DNA of 64,000 nucleotides, from positions 62,001-126,000 of the forward strand of contig CP091278.1 of assembly GCA_021650895.1 (NCBI GenBank). The letters are read 5' to 3'. The position numbers were made by a program, and so were the translations under genes. Positions 6,643 through 17,069 of the stretch are shown here, one piece after another. The first letter of the stretch is position 1; each line of letters opens with the position of its first letter. The notes beneath the pieces are model-generated. The model was not told the DNA's origin. It did no database searches and saw only the letters and a list, made by a program, of their open reading frames with translations. The stretch comes from Candidatus Jettenia sp. (lineage in GTDB: Bacteria; Planctomycetota; Brocadiia; Brocadiales; Brocadiaceae).

Positions 6643-8469
6643 ATGAGAATTGGAATACATCGTTCAGGAAATAAAGGTTATGAATTTACCGTCTGGGGCC
6701 CTTTTCTGAAAACGGTATCATTAAAAATGGTTTCTCCGTATCAGAAAAATATTCCCATGGAAAAGGACCAGAGAGGATACTGGAAGACAATGGTTGAAGA
6801 AGTGACCCAAAATATTTCTTATTATTACCGTCTTGATGATGAAAGGGATAGACCCGATCCGGCTTCTCACTTTCAGCCGGAAGGGGTACATGGTCCTTCC
6901 CAGGTTATCGATCATTCTTTTAACTGGCAAGATGAACACTGGCGTGGGATTGATCCCGTTGAGATGATAATGTATGAAGTCCATGTGGGAACATTTACAC
7001 CAGAGGGAACCTTCGATGCAGTAATCCAGCGCCTTGATGACCTGCGGGATCTGGGGGTAAATGCCCTGGAAATAATGCCAATCGCACAATTTCCTGGTGA
7101 AAGAAATTGGGGATATGATGGGGTTTATCCCTATGCAGTTCAGAACTCATACGGAGGCCCGGAAGGACTTAAACGGCTTGTGAATGAGTGCCATAAAAAA
7201 GGAATCTCAGTTATCCTTGATGTTGTTTACAATCACATGGGGCCTGAGGGAAATTATCTCAGGGAATACGGTCCTTACTTTACCGATAAGTATAAAACGC
7301 CCTGGGGAGATGCGATAAATTTTGATGATGCATATTCTAATGAGGTAAGAAATTTTTTTATAGAAAATGCCCTTCACTGGTTCAGACATTATCACATAGA
7401 TGCCCTTCGTCTGGATGCAGTTCATGCCATTTTCGACAGAGAAGCAAAGCACTTTCTTCACGAGCTTTCAGAAAGGGTTGAAGGATTCTCACTCCAGGCG
7501 GGAAGAAGATTCTATCTTATAGCGGAAAGTGATCTGAACGATTCCCGTGTTGTAGTATCAAGGGAACTTGGGGGACATGGTATGGACGGAGTGTGGTGTG
7601 ATGATTTTCATCACTCACTCCACACCCTTCTTACTGGAGAAAACCAGGGATATTACCTCGATTTTGGGAAGATTGAGCACCTCGTGAAATCTGTAAGGGA
7701 GGGGTTCGTCTATTCAGGAGAATATTCGGAGTTCAGGAAGAGGAATCACGGTAATTCATCAAAGAATGTGCCTGCAATGCACATAGCAGTCTTCTCGCAA
7801 AACCACGACCAGGTAGGGAACAGGATGCTTGGTGAAAGACTCAGCGCCCTTGTGCCGTATGAAGCTCTTAAACTTGCGGCAGGAATGGTTCTTCTTTCAC
7901 CGTATATTCCCCTTCTCTTTATGGGCGAAGAATATGGAGAGAGTTCACCATTCCTTTACTTTGTAAGCCATTGCGATCCTGCCCTTGTTGAAGCGGTGAG
8001 GAAAGGGAGGAAAGAGGAATTCGGTGATTTCAAATGGAAGGGAGAACCGCCTGACCCGCAAAGCAGAGAGACATTTCTGAAATCAAAACTGCATTGGGAA
8101 AAGAGAACCGAAGGCAGTGGGAAGGTTTTATTGGACTTTTATAAGCATGTAATAATGTTACGGAGGACAGTTCCGGCTCTTTCATATCTTGATAAAAAAA
8201 ATCTTGCTGTAGATGGTGTTGAAGAGGATAAGATTATCTCTATGCGGAGATGGAAAGATTCAAGTCATGTATTTCTCATTTTCAATTTTAACAGTATTGA
8301 TGTAAAGTTTACATCCGTATTTCCCAAAGGAACATGGATTAAGATACTGGATTCTTCAGAAAAGATGTGGAATGGGCCTGGTTCATTGCTCACAAAAGGA
8401 CTCAATCCTGAGCAGGAAATAATTATAAAGGGGCATAGTTTGGTTCTGTATAGAAGCGAAAATCTCTGA
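6643..8469 (+). CDS. treZ: Malto-oligosyltrehalose trehalohydrolase
   Basis: A 608-residue GH13 enzyme that releases trehalose from maltooligosyl-trehalose made by TreY. An N-terminal CBM48-like beta domain (residues ~10-90, YEFTVWGPFLKTVSLKM) is followed by the (beta/alpha)8 barrel. Catalytic positions are D258 (ALRLDAVHAI, nucleophile), E295 (LIAESDLND, acid/base) and D389 (SQNHDQVGNRMLG). Family signatures are EVHVGTFTPEGTF and the ERNWGYDGV loop. The length matches the family. ATG at 6643 is preceded by AAAGAAAGGCG, a modest ribosome-binding site. It is the first gene of the six-gene glucan cluster, while its partner treY is the last, 11 kb away. Confidence 0.93.
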   Translation: MRIGIHRSGNKGYEFTVWGPFLKTVSLKMVSPYQKNIPMEKDQRGYWKTMVEEVTQNISYYYRLDDERDRPDPASHFQPEGVHGPSQVIDHSFNWQDEHWRGIDPVEMIMYEVHVGTFTPEGTFDAVIQRLDDLRDLGVNALEIMPIAQFPGERNWGYDGVYPYAVQNSYGGPEGLKRLVNECHKKGISVILDVVYNHMGPEGNYLREYGPYFTDKYKTPWGDAINFDDAYSNEVRNFFIENALHWFRHYHIDALRLDAVHAIFDREAKHFLHELSERVEGFSLQAGRRFYLIAESDLNDSRVVVSRELGGHGMDGVWCDDFHHSLHTLLTGENQGYYLDFGKIEHLVKSVREGFVYSGEYSEFRKRNHGNSSKNVPAMHIAVFSQNHDQVGNRMLGERLSALVPYEALKLAAGMVLLSPYIPLLFMGEEYGESSPFLYFVSHCDPALVEAVRKGRKEEFGDFKWKGEPPDPQSRETFLKSKLHWEKRTEGSGKVLLDFYKHVIMLRRTVPALSYLDKKNLAVDGVEEDKIISMRRWKDSSHVFLIFNFNSIDVKFTSVFPKGTWIKILDSSEKMWNGPGSLLTKGLNPEQEIIIKGHSLVLYRSENL

Positions 8470-8967
8470 TAGTGAAATTATGGCAAAAAGCATCTGTTCT
8501 TCGAAAATGTATGAACGAACTTTCCTGGAAATAGTATTGGTGGGATTCGGCGTAAAAACCAACGTATTAACCCACTCCTACCCCAATTGTAGAGACGAAA
8601 GATTTTGCGTCTCTCCAGGGGAATGAACCCACCCCTAACCCCTCCCAAGAGGGGAATAAAAAAGTCCCCTCTCGGGAGGGGATTGAGGGGTGGGTAAAAA
8701 AGAACAGTCGTTGGATTTTGCCTTTTACAACCTAACCTAATGTAACGTATAGGAATTTCAATGTTTTGTTGTAGGGGCAGGTTTAAAACCTGCCCCTACA
8801 CCGGTGTTATAAAAAGTCGCCGAAGGCCTAATTTAATGTATAGGAATTTCAATTCCGTGGGGGCAAGGCTAAAGCCTCGCCCTACAGTATGATCTATGTA
8901 ACTACAGAGTGAGAGAACAATGACCAGGAGTGTTTTTCTTTAAGTTACTTATACATGGTAAATCCTT
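8470..8967. repeat. Intergenic repeat cluster between treZ and glgE
   Basis: No gene. From left to right: GTAGAGACGAAAGATTTTGCG/TCTCT palindromic element (about 8589-8618); opposed G/C-rich arms of the ACCCACCCCTAACCCCTCC family (about 8622-8697); an exact 29-bp palindrome-type module GTAGGGGCAGGTTTAAAACC... (8771-8799); and half a BIME-like composite with GCAAGGCTAAAGCCTCGCCC (about 8865-8885). Each recurs elsewhere in the window. Confidence 0.75.
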
Positions 8968-10950
8968 ATGCAAATTGATGGAAGAAGAGTTATTATTGAA
9001 AATATAAAACCAGAGATAGCATGCGGCTGCTTTTCTGTTAAGAGAATTATTGGGGAAAAGGTAGTTGTTACAGCGGATGTTTTCTCTGATGGTCACGATG
9101 CTGTATGGGCAAATGTCTTATACCGGGGGCCTGAAGATAATGCATGGAGAGATATTCCCATGCAGTTTAAGGAAAATGACCGATGGGAAGGGAAGTTTGT
9201 TGTTGAAAAGGCAGGAATGTATTTCTATACCATTGAAGGCGGTATTGATTATTTCAAAACCTGGCAGAACGATCTTAAAAAGAAATTTGATGCTCATCAG
9301 GATATAAAAATTGATATTTCCTCAGGGATGCAATATATTGAAGGGGCATCAAAAAGAGCTTCAGAAGATGATAAAAAAAAGCTATGGGGATATATTGATT
9401 TTTTAGAAAGAGAAGAAAACAAGGAAAAGATCGTTTCCGTTATCCTGACCAAAGAACTTACAGACCTGATGCATACCTATAAGGACAGGAGATTTGTTAC
9501 AAACTACAGAAATGTGTTGACGATTGTGGTCGACAGATCAAAAGCCCTTTTTAGTACCTGGTATGAACGATTCCCAAGATCATGTTCTTCAGAACCTAAT
9601 ACCCATGGAACATTGAAAGATTGTGAAACCATTCTGCCGGAAATAGCCGAAATGGGATTTGATGTCTTCTATTTGCCGCCTATTCATCCGATAGGAAAAA
9701 CAAATCGTAAAGGTAAGAATAATTCCACGATAACTGACGTTAACGACGTAGGAAGCCCGTGGGCAATAGGGTCTCATGAAGGCGGTCATAAATCTATTCA
9801 TCCACAGCTTGGAACTATCGAAGATTTTGAGAGTTTGGTACATAAAGCTAAAGATCATGGTATAGAAATTGCGATGGATTTAGCATTCCAATGTTCACCC
9901 GATCACCCTTATGTTAAGGAGCATCCGGAGTGGTTTAAATGGCGACCTGATGGTTCGGTACAACATGCTGAGAACCCACCGAAGAAATACGAGGATGTAT
10001 TGCCTTTAAACTTTGAGACGGAGCATTGGCTCCCGTTATGGGAGGAGTTGAGGAGTATTGTGATTTTCTGGATAGAAAAAGGCATCTCCATATTCAGGGT
10101 TGATAATCCCCATACGAAACCGTTTGCTTTCTGGGAGTGGCTAATAAAAGAGATAAAGAACAGGCACCCTCATGTTCTATTCCTTTCCGAAGCATTTACA
10201 AGGCCAAAGGTTATGTATTATCTTGCCAAACTTGGATTTACACAATCTTACACCTACTTTACCTGGAGGAATACAAAGAAAGAACTTATCCAATATAGTA
10301 CAGAACTTACCCAAACAGAGGTCAGGGAGTATTTCAGGCCTAACTTCTGGCCCAATACACCCGATATTCTGCCTGAATATCTCCAATATGGAGGCACGCC
10401 AGCTTTTATGATACGGCTTGTTCTTGCTGCGACGTTATCATCAAGCTACGGTATTTTTGGTCCCGCTTTTGATCTCTGTGTTCATGAGGCAATTCCCGGA
10501 AAGGAAGAGTACCTTAACTCAGAGAAATATGAGATACGATACTGGTATTGGGATAAACCAGGAAATCTTAAAGATTTTATTGCACGGGTTAATCGTATAC
10601 GGAGGGAAAATTCTGCTCTTCAGACCATCTCGAATTTACAGTTTTGTGAAATAGACAATGATTACCTTCTCTCGTATGAGAAGGCAACAGAAGACCTTTC
10701 CAATATACTCCTGATTGTGGTAAATCTTGATGCCTATCACACACAATCTGGGTTTGTAAAGGTTCCTATAGACAAGTTTGGCATAGAGAAGAGCCAGCCA
10801 TACCTGGTGCATGATCTGTTGAGTGACGATACCTATATATGGCAGGGTGAAAGGAACTATGTAGAGCTTAATCCTGGCACTCTTCCTGCCCGTATATTCA
10901 AGATAAGGAAGAGATTAAGAAAAGAGATTGACTTTGATTATTTCATGTGA
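8968..10950 (+). CDS. glgE: Alpha-1,4-glucan:maltose-1-phosphate maltosyltransferase
   Basis: A 660-residue GH13_3 enzyme that extends alpha-1,4-glucan with maltosyl units from maltose-1-phosphate. The N-terminal domain (1-~110, beta-rich, YTIEGGIDYFKTWQ) is characteristic of GlgE. The catalytic residues are D379 (FRVDNPHTKP, nucleophile), E408 (FLSEAFTRP, acid/base) and D466 (NFWPNTPDILPEY). The spacing matches the well-studied Streptomyces enzyme (D394/E423/D480). ATG at 8968 was taken as the longest start; an upstream ribosome-binding site is weak. The following treS-maltokinase fusion makes the donor substrate and begins 13 bases after the stop. Confidence 0.95.
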   Translation: MQIDGRRVIIENIKPEIACGCFSVKRIIGEKVVVTADVFSDGHDAVWANVLYRGPEDNAWRDIPMQFKENDRWEGKFVVEKAGMYFYTIEGGIDYFKTWQNDLKKKFDAHQDIKIDISSGMQYIEGASKRASEDDKKKLWGYIDFLEREENKEKIVSVILTKELTDLMHTYKDRRFVTNYRNVLTIVVDRSKALFSTWYERFPRSCSSEPNTHGTLKDCETILPEIAEMGFDVFYLPPIHPIGKTNRKGKNNSTITDVNDVGSPWAIGSHEGGHKSIHPQLGTIEDFESLVHKAKDHGIEIAMDLAFQCSPDHPYVKEHPEWFKWRPDGSVQHAENPPKKYEDVLPLNFETEHWLPLWEELRSIVIFWIEKGISIFRVDNPHTKPFAFWEWLIKEIKNRHPHVLFLSEAFTRPKVMYYLAKLGFTQSYTYFTWRNTKKELIQYSTELTQTEVREYFRPNFWPNTPDILPEYLQYGGTPAFMIRLVLAATLSSSYGIFGPAFDLCVHEAIPGKEEYLNSEKYEIRYWYWDKPGNLKDFIARVNRIRRENSALQTISNLQFCEIDNDYLLSYEKATEDLSNILLIVVNLDAYHTQSGFVKVPIDKFGIEKSQPYLVHDLLSDDTYIWQGERNYVELNPGTLPARIFKIRKRLRKEIDFDYFM

Positions 10951-10962
10951 GGAGACTCGTTG

Positions 10963-13900
10963 ATGAACCAGAAAGAAATATATTTCGAAGACGATCCTTT
11001 TTGGTATAAAGATGCCATCATATATGAGCTTCATATAAAGGCTTTTTACGACTCCAATAGTGATGGAATCGGGGACTTTGGAGGTCTTACGGAAAAGTTG
11101 GATTACCTGGAAAATCTTGGTATAACCGCTCTATGGCTTCTTCCCTTTTATCCGTCTCCCCTTAAGGATGATGGGTATGATATAGCAAATTACTTCGGCG
11201 TTCATCCTGACTATGGTTTATTAAGAGAATTTAAAGAATTTATCAAAGAAGCCCACCGGCGGGGCATAAGGGTTATTACGGAGCTTGTCCTCAACCATAC
11301 CTCAGAACAGCACTCATGGTTTCAAATGGCGAGGAAGGCGAAACAGAGTTCAACTCTGTGGAATTTTTATGTTTGGAACGATACCTCAGAAAAATATAAC
11401 GATGCAAGGATAATATTCAAGGATTTTGAACACTCGAATTGGGCTTGGGATCCGGTGGCGAAAGCTTACTATTGGCATCGCTTTTATTCACATCAGCCTG
11501 ATTTAAATTATGATAACCCTCATGTGCAGAAAAAAATGCTCAGGGTTATTGATTATTGGTTGGATATGGGTGTTGACGGATTGCGTTTAGATGCTGTTCC
11601 TTATCTTTTTGAAAGAGAGGGAACCAATTGTGAAAATTTGTCAGAAACTCATCAATTTCTGAAAAAGCTCAGGGCGCATGTTGACAGTAATTTCAGAAAT
11701 AAAATGCTCCTTGCTGAAGCAAACCAGTGGCCAGAGGACGCTGTGGCCTATTTTGGGAATGGGGACGAGTGCCATATGTCCTTTCATTTCCCTCTGATGC
11801 CCAGGCAATTTATGGCCCTCTGGATGGAAGATAGATTTCCCTTAATTGACATCCTTGAACAGACCCCATCAATACCAGAGATGTGCCAATGGGCGCTCTT
11901 TCTAAGAAATCACGATGAACTTACCCTTGAGATGGTAAGTGATGAAGAAAGAGATTATATGTACAGGGTGTATGCAAGAGATCCGATTGCAAGGATAAAC
12001 CTCGGTATTCGGCGTCGTCTTGCTCCGCTGCTCGGAAACAACAGGAGGAAGATGGAGCTTATGAATATTCTTTTGTTTTCCCTTCCCGGAACTCCTATTA
12101 TTTACTATGGAGATGAGATCGGAATGGGAGATAACTACCATCTTGGTGACAGGAATGGTGTAAGAACGCCCATGCAGTGGAATATAGACAGAAATGCTGG
12201 TTTTTCGAGAGCAAATCCTCAAAAACTGTATCTGCCGATCATTATGGACCCGGAGTATCACTACGAGGCTGTCAATGTAGAGAGTCAGGAGAAGAATCAA
12301 GCGTCTTTTCTCTGGTGGATGAAAAGAGTTATAGCCATGAGGAAGCGTTTTAAGGCATTTGGAAGGGGAAATATTGAGTTCTTATTTCCCGATAATCCAA
12401 AAGTATTTGCATTTCTGCGCCGATATCAGGAGGAGAATATTCTTGTGGTAGTAAATCTCTCACGGTTTTCTCAGTTGGTAGAACTTGATTTATCAAAATT
12501 TTCGGGGTATTTCCTCAAAGATGCATTCAGTGGCAATAAATTTCCTAAAATAAAGGATTCTCCCTATATCCTTACCCTTGGCCGTCATGATTATTACTGG
12601 TTTGTGGTGCAAAAAGAAGAGGAAGGCGTGAAGTTTAAAAAGATCCGAACTATTCCGGAGTTACAGGTAAGCGGAAGCTGGGAAACGGTCTTTAAAGGAA
12701 AGACAAAAGAAAAGTTAGAAAGAGAGTATTTGGCTTCTTATCTGGCGGGATGCCGATGGTTTGGTGGTAAATCAGAAGAGATACAGGAGATTAAAATTAT
12801 CGAGGATATTCCGATTCGGGAAAATACCTATGCTACACAGATTCTCTTGCTTGAAGTGAGATATACCGCACGGTTATCTGATACCTATCTTTTACCGCTT
12901 TCTTTTTCATCCGGAGACAAGGCAGAAAGCATTGTCGTGGAAAATTTTTCTGCAGTAGTCGCTCACATTAAAGGTGAAAATTTTGAAGGAATTATCTATG
13001 ATAGTATCTATGATGAAGAGTTCCGGAAACATCTTCTTTCGATATTTGCAAGGAGACTTACTATTCGCGGGCTTCAGGGTCAGCTTATCAGCTATACCGG
13101 AAAGGCTTTTAAAAAGTATAAACTCAAAGAGCTCTTTTTAGAAAAACCCCAGGTTCTTAAAGCAGAACAGAGTAATTCATCTCTTCTTTACGGTAAATCG
13201 CTCTTTTTAAAACTTTACCGGCGACTCGATGAAGGCATAAATCCCGAACTGGAAATTGGAAAGTTCCTTACCGAGAAGGTTCCTTTTACCCATGTCCCAC
13301 CATTCGCAGGGGCAATAGAGTATAGAAGACAAGGTTCCGAGCCAATGGTTATTGGCATGCTTCAGGCATTTGTTCCTCACGAGGGAGATGCATGGACATA
13401 CACGCTTGATTGGGTGGAAAGATATTTTGACAAGGTTCTTGCGAAAAGGACTGAAATTCAGGAAATACCAAAAGTACCGATGTCTTTTTTAGAGATTGCT
13501 TTTCAAAACATACCCGTACCTCTTCAGGAGCTGATGGAAGGTGTGAGCCTTCAGATGATATCACTCCTGGGAAAAAGAACCGCTGAGCTTCACGTATCGC
13601 TTTCTTCTGAGAGAGAAGATCCGGATTTTACGCCTGAACCCTTTTCAGTTCTTTATCAACGATCTCTTTATCAATCCATGCAGGCCCTTACAAAAAGAGT
13701 TTTTGGGCTTCTGAGAAGAACTATAAAAAATTTGCCAGACCACATAAAAGTGTCTGCCAATGAGATCTTAAATTCCGAAAAAAAGATAATGGAACGCTTC
13801 GGCACCCTCTTAAAACTCAAAATGCCAGCAATGAAAATAAGAGTCCATGGTGATTATCACTTGGGGCAAGTTCTCTATACAGGAAATGATTTTATTATCA

Positions 13901-14292
13901 TCGATTTTGAAGGAGAACCCGAAAGGCCTTTAAGTGAAAGAAGATTAAAGAAATCATCATTAGTAGACGTGGCTGGTATGATACGGTCCTTTCATTATGC
14001 AACGCATAGCGCCCTTATGAAACACTCATCCATAAGACGGGAAGATATTCCTGTACTGGAGCCCTGGGCAGATTTGTGGTACCGGTATGTTGGAGGCGCC
14101 TTTTTAAAATCATACTACGATACTGTAGAAAATACCTCTTTTATCCCAAAGGATAAAGAAGTGTTTGGTGTCTTGCTAAGGGCCTTCCTTTTGGAGAAGG
14201 CAGTGTATGAACTCGGATATGAATTAAATAATCGTCCTGAATGGGTAATTATTCCCCTGAGAGGAATAAAACATCTGCTGGAGATACAATAA
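10963..14292 (+). CDS. treS: Trehalose synthase/maltokinase fusion
   Basis: A 1109-residue bifunctional protein. Residues 1-~555 are a GH13_16 trehalose synthase (trehalose to maltose): D210 ([12 protein letters not shown]), E252 ([10 protein letters not shown]) and D318 ([11 protein letters not shown]). Residues ~575-1109 are a maltokinase (Mak/Pep2) with the N-cap [10 protein letters not shown], catalytic HGDYHLGQV (D964) and metal-binding DFEGEP (D981); it makes maltose-1-phosphate from maltose and ATP. In mycobacteria these are separate subunits of one complex; fusions are known in other bacteria. ATG at 10963 is preferred over the adjacent TTG at 10960 because of spacing from GAGGAG. The stop overlaps the glgB start (TAATG). 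Confidence 0.95.
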   Translation: MNQKEIYFEDDPFWYKDAIIYELHIKAFYDSNSDGIGDFGGLTEKLDYLENLGITALWLLPFYPSPLKDDGYDIANYFGVHPDYGLLREFKEFIKEAHRRGIRVITELVLNHTSEQHSWFQMARKAKQSSTLWNFYVWNDTSEKYNDARIIFKDFEHSNWAWDPVAKAYYWHRFYSHQPDLNYDNPHVQKKMLRVIDYWLDMGVDGLRLDAVPYLFEREGTNCENLSETHQFLKKLRAHVDSNFRNKMLLAEANQWPEDAVAYFGNGDECHMSFHFPLMPRQFMALWMEDRFPLIDILEQTPSIPEMCQWALFLRNHDELTLEMVSDEERDYMYRVYARDPIARINLGIRRRLAPLLGNNRRKMELMNILLFSLPGTPIIYYGDEIGMGDNYHLGDRNGVRTPMQWNIDRNAGFSRANPQKLYLPIIMDPEYHYEAVNVESQEKNQASFLWWMKRVIAMRKRFKAFGRGNIEFLFPDNPKVFAFLRRYQEENILVVVNLSRFSQLVELDLSKFSGYFLKDAFSGNKFPKIKDSPYILTLGRHDYYWFVVQKEEEGVKFKKIRTIPELQVSGSWETVFKGKTKEKLEREYLASYLAGCRWFGGKSEEIQEIKIIEDIPIRENTYATQILLLEVRYTARLSDTYLLPLSFSSGDKAESIVVENFSAVVAHIKGENFEGIIYDSIYDEEFRKHLLSIFARRLTIRGLQGQLISYTGKAFKKYKLKELFLEKPQVLKAEQSNSSLLYGKSLFLKLYRRLDEGINPELEIGKFLTEKVPFTHVPPFAGAIEYRRQGSEPMVIGMLQAFVPHEGDAWTYTLDWVERYFDKVLAKRTEIQEIPKVPMSFLEIAFQNIPVPLQELMEGVSLQMISLLGKRTAELHVSLSSEREDPDFTPEPFSVLYQRSLYQSMQALTKRVFGLLRRTIKNLPDHIKVSANEILNSEKKIMERFGTLLKLKMPAMKIRVHGDYHLGQVLYTGNDFIIIDFEGEPERPLSERRLKKSSLVDVAGMIRSFHYATHSALMKHSSIRREDIPVLEPWADLWYRYVGGAFLKSYYDTVENTSFIPKDKEVFGVLLRAFLLEKAVYELGYELNNRPEWVIIPLRGIKHLLEIQ

Positions 14293-16241
14293 TGCCGGAT
14301 AAAAAACGAAATGAAACAGGAGTATATAATACAAGCCTTCTTACCGATCACGATATCTATCTCTTCAAAGAAGGAAGTCATTTTAAGCTGTATGATAAAT
14401 TAGGCTCTCATAGTACCGTTGTAAATGGGATTAAGGGTACTTATTTCGCTGTATGGGCTCCAAATGCGCAAAAGGTTTTGGTTATAGGAGATTTTAATCA
14501 ATGGAATAAAGAGACCCATCCTTTAAAGGTGCGGGCTGATGGCTCTGGTATATGGGAGGGATTCATCCCGGGTATTGGAAGCGGAAGCGCTTATAAATAC
14601 CATATAATCTCCCGGTATAATAATTATAAAGTGGATAAAGGCGACCCCTATGCCTTTCGATGGGAAGTTTCTCCCAAAACCGCTTCGTTGGTATGGGATT
14701 TGGATTATGAATGGGGCGACAATGAGTGGATGAAAACAAGGCATAAATGCAATGCCCTCGATGCACCCTTTGCTGTATATGAAGTCCATTTTGGTTCATG
14801 GAGAAGGGTGCCTGAAGAAGGAAATAGATTCCTCACCTACAGAGAAATGGCACATTACCTTGCCGATTATGTAAAAGAGACGGGTTTTACCCATGTTGAA
14901 TTTTTACCAATTATGGAACATCCCTTTTATGGGTCCTGGGGATACCAGACGGTTGGGTATTTTGCGCCTACAAGCAGGTATGGAACTCCTCAGGATTTTA
15001 TGTATTTAATCGATCATCTTCATCAGAACGGGATAGGTATTATTCTTGATTGGGTACCTTCTCATTTTCCAAGCGATGAACATGGACTTGTCTACTTTGA
15101 CGGCACATATCTTTATGAGCACTCAGACCCCAAGAAGGGATTTCATCCGGAATGGAATAGTTATATTTTTAATCATGGAAGGTACGAGGTGCAATCTTTC
15201 CTTATTAGCAGTGCCCTCCTCTGGCTTGATAAATATCATATTGACGGCCTCAGGGTAGATGCTGTGGCCTCAATGCTCTATCTTGATTATGCAAGAAGAG
15301 ACGGTGAATGGATACCAAACAAGTATGGAGGAAAGGAGAATCTTGAGGCAATAACCTTCATAAAGAAATTTAACGAGGCAGTCTACAAAGCCCATCCCGA
15401 TACCCAGACGATAGCAGAGGAATCAACAGCATGGCCTATGGTATCAAAACCTACCTATATTGGTGGTCTTGGATTTGGCATGAAATGGAATATGGGATGG
15501 ATGCACGATACCCTCAAATATACCTCAAAAGACCCTATTTACCGGAAGTATTATCACGACCAGCTTACCTTTAGTATATGGTATGCCTTTGCGGAGAATT
15601 TTGTTCTGCCTTTGTCACATGATGAAGTGGTTTATGGGAAAGGCGCTCTTATAGGAAAGATGCCAGGCGATGAATGGCAAAAGTCTGCAAATCTTAAGCT
15701 CTTATTCGGATATATGTATGGACATCCCGGCAAGAAACTCCTTTTTATGGGGGGAGAATTTGCTCAATGGAAGGAATGGAATCATGAGGAAAGTTTGGAA
15801 TGGCATGCTCTCCAATATCCTTCTCATCTGGAAGTACAAAGGTGGGTTAAAGACCTGAACGCCTTTTACCGGAGTGAGCCGGCAATGCATGAACTGGATT
15901 TTGATATCCATGGATTTGAATGGATAGATTTTCATGATTGGGAGCATAGCAATGTAAGTTTTATAAGAAAGGGCAGGGATGCGGATGATATTGTCCTCGT
16001 TGTCTGTAATTTTACCCCGGTTCCCTGGTACAATTACCGGATTGGAGTTCCCCAGGGCGGTTTCTGGAAAGAGGCGATAAACAGTGATGCAAAGATATAT
16101 GGAGGTAGTGGGCATGGAAATTTTGGAGGTGTCGAAGCTGCCCCCATACCTGCACACGGAAGATACCATTCCCTTTCTCTCACTTTGCCGCCTTTGGGTA
16201 TTGTTTTTTTTAAAAGCGAAGGCGAGAAGAAACGCAGGTAA
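14292..16241 (+). CDS. glgB: 1,4-alpha-glucan branching enzyme
   Basis: A 649-residue GH13_9 branching enzyme. Residues ~25-130 form the CBM48 domain ([20 protein letters not shown]). The catalytic barrel has D323 ([12 protein letters not shown]), the AEES glutamates (376/377) and D444 ([11 protein letters not shown]). The C-terminal beta domain ends near [14 protein letters not shown]-like strands. It lacks the long N1 extension of the E. coli type, as in many bacteria. ATG at 14292 overlaps the treS stop by one base, so it is translationally coupled. An upstream in-frame ATG at 14241 lies inside treS and is not needed. It branches the linear glucan produced by GlgE. Confidence 0.95.
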   Translation: MPDKKRNETGVYNTSLLTDHDIYLFKEGSHFKLYDKLGSHSTVVNGIKGTYFAVWAPNAQKVLVIGDFNQWNKETHPLKVRADGSGIWEGFIPGIGSGSAYKYHIISRYNNYKVDKGDPYAFRWEVSPKTASLVWDLDYEWGDNEWMKTRHKCNALDAPFAVYEVHFGSWRRVPEEGNRFLTYREMAHYLADYVKETGFTHVEFLPIMEHPFYGSWGYQTVGYFAPTSRYGTPQDFMYLIDHLHQNGIGIILDWVPSHFPSDEHGLVYFDGTYLYEHSDPKKGFHPEWNSYIFNHGRYEVQSFLISSALLWLDKYHIDGLRVDAVASMLYLDYARRDGEWIPNKYGGKENLEAITFIKKFNEAVYKAHPDTQTIAEESTAWPMVSKPTYIGGLGFGMKWNMGWMHDTLKYTSKDPIYRKYYHDQLTFSIWYAFAENFVLPLSHDEVVYGKGALIGKMPGDEWQKSANLKLLFGYMYGHPGKKLLFMGGEFAQWKEWNHEESLEWHALQYPSHLEVQRWVKDLNAFYRSEPAMHELDFDIHGFEWIDFHDWEHSNVSFIRKGRDADDIVLVVCNFTPVPWYNYRIGVPQGGFWKEAINSDAKIYGGSGHGNFGGVEAAPIPAHGRYHSLSLTLPPLGIVFFKSEGEKKRR

Positions 16242-17069
16242 TTACTCACTATTACCATGAGTTGTTAATCCCCCTTTTCTAAGCTTATCTTTACCCACAA
16301 GTTAGGTAGAGAGCGAAGGTAGAAGCAAGGTAAACCACGAAGTACACGAAGAAAGAAGGGCGTAGAGGCGCAGGATATTGCGTCTCTACTGATATTGAAT
16401 GGATAAAAAGCAGATAGAGAAAATACCAAAAACTGTAATCATTGAGTTTTCAGAAAGAACCGTCCGGCAATGCATGCATTACAACAGAAGCGAAGTATAT
16501 GATGGTATCAACCCACCCCTAAATCCCCTCCCAAGAGGGGACTTTTATACTCCCCTCTTGAGAGGAGGTTGGGGGTGTGTTTATTCCCCTCTTGGGAGGG
16601 GTTAGGGGTGGGTTCATTTCCCTGTAGAGACATAACATCTTGCGTCTCTACAATTGGATTAGGGGTGTGTTGCTTCCTCTCGGGAGGGGATCGATCATAA
16701 AAAGAATTTGTTGAGACAGGATGAACAGAATTATTATTTTTATCTTGTTCATCCTGTCTCAAAAAAACAAATAATGAAAGAGATCAGGAGATATGTTCCG
16801 GGATCAACAAAATTCTTTGGCTTTCTACACATAAGAAAAACTTCATTTTTATTGAGATTTGGGACTCTCTTATTCTTCATGTACTTTATGTTCTTTGTGG
16901 TGTTTAAAGGTGTGGGTAAGGATAAGTTAGAAAGGGGGGCGAGGGATTTCCCCCTTTTTTAAAGGGGGATCAAGGGGGATTACCTCCCTCTTGTCCTTGT
17001 TTCAGTATCTAAATGGTGGATTCAGCGAAGCGAATCCACCATAGCATCTTATAAGGAGCGAATCAGACC
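16242..17069. repeat. Intergenic repeat cluster between glgB and the GH57 gene
   Basis: No convincing gene. Contents: a GAGGCGCAGGATATTGCGTCTC-like palindrome (about 16363-16390); a dense set of opposed ACCCACCCCTAAATCCCCTCC arms at about 16509-16690; a GTAGAGACATAACATCTTGC palindrome-like element (about 16623-16652); inverted copies of a CAGGATGAACAGAA/TTGTTCATCCTGTC pair (about 16716-16760); and CCCCCTTTTTTAAAGGGGGA (about 16951-16971). A short ATG frame at 16399 runs into repeat sequence and is not credited. Confidence 0.65.

Noticed and set aside
16399-16605. 68-codon frame starting MDKKQIEKIPK
   Set aside because: Runs straight into the ACCCACCCC repeat cluster; at best a fragment of a lost gene, which cannot be shown.
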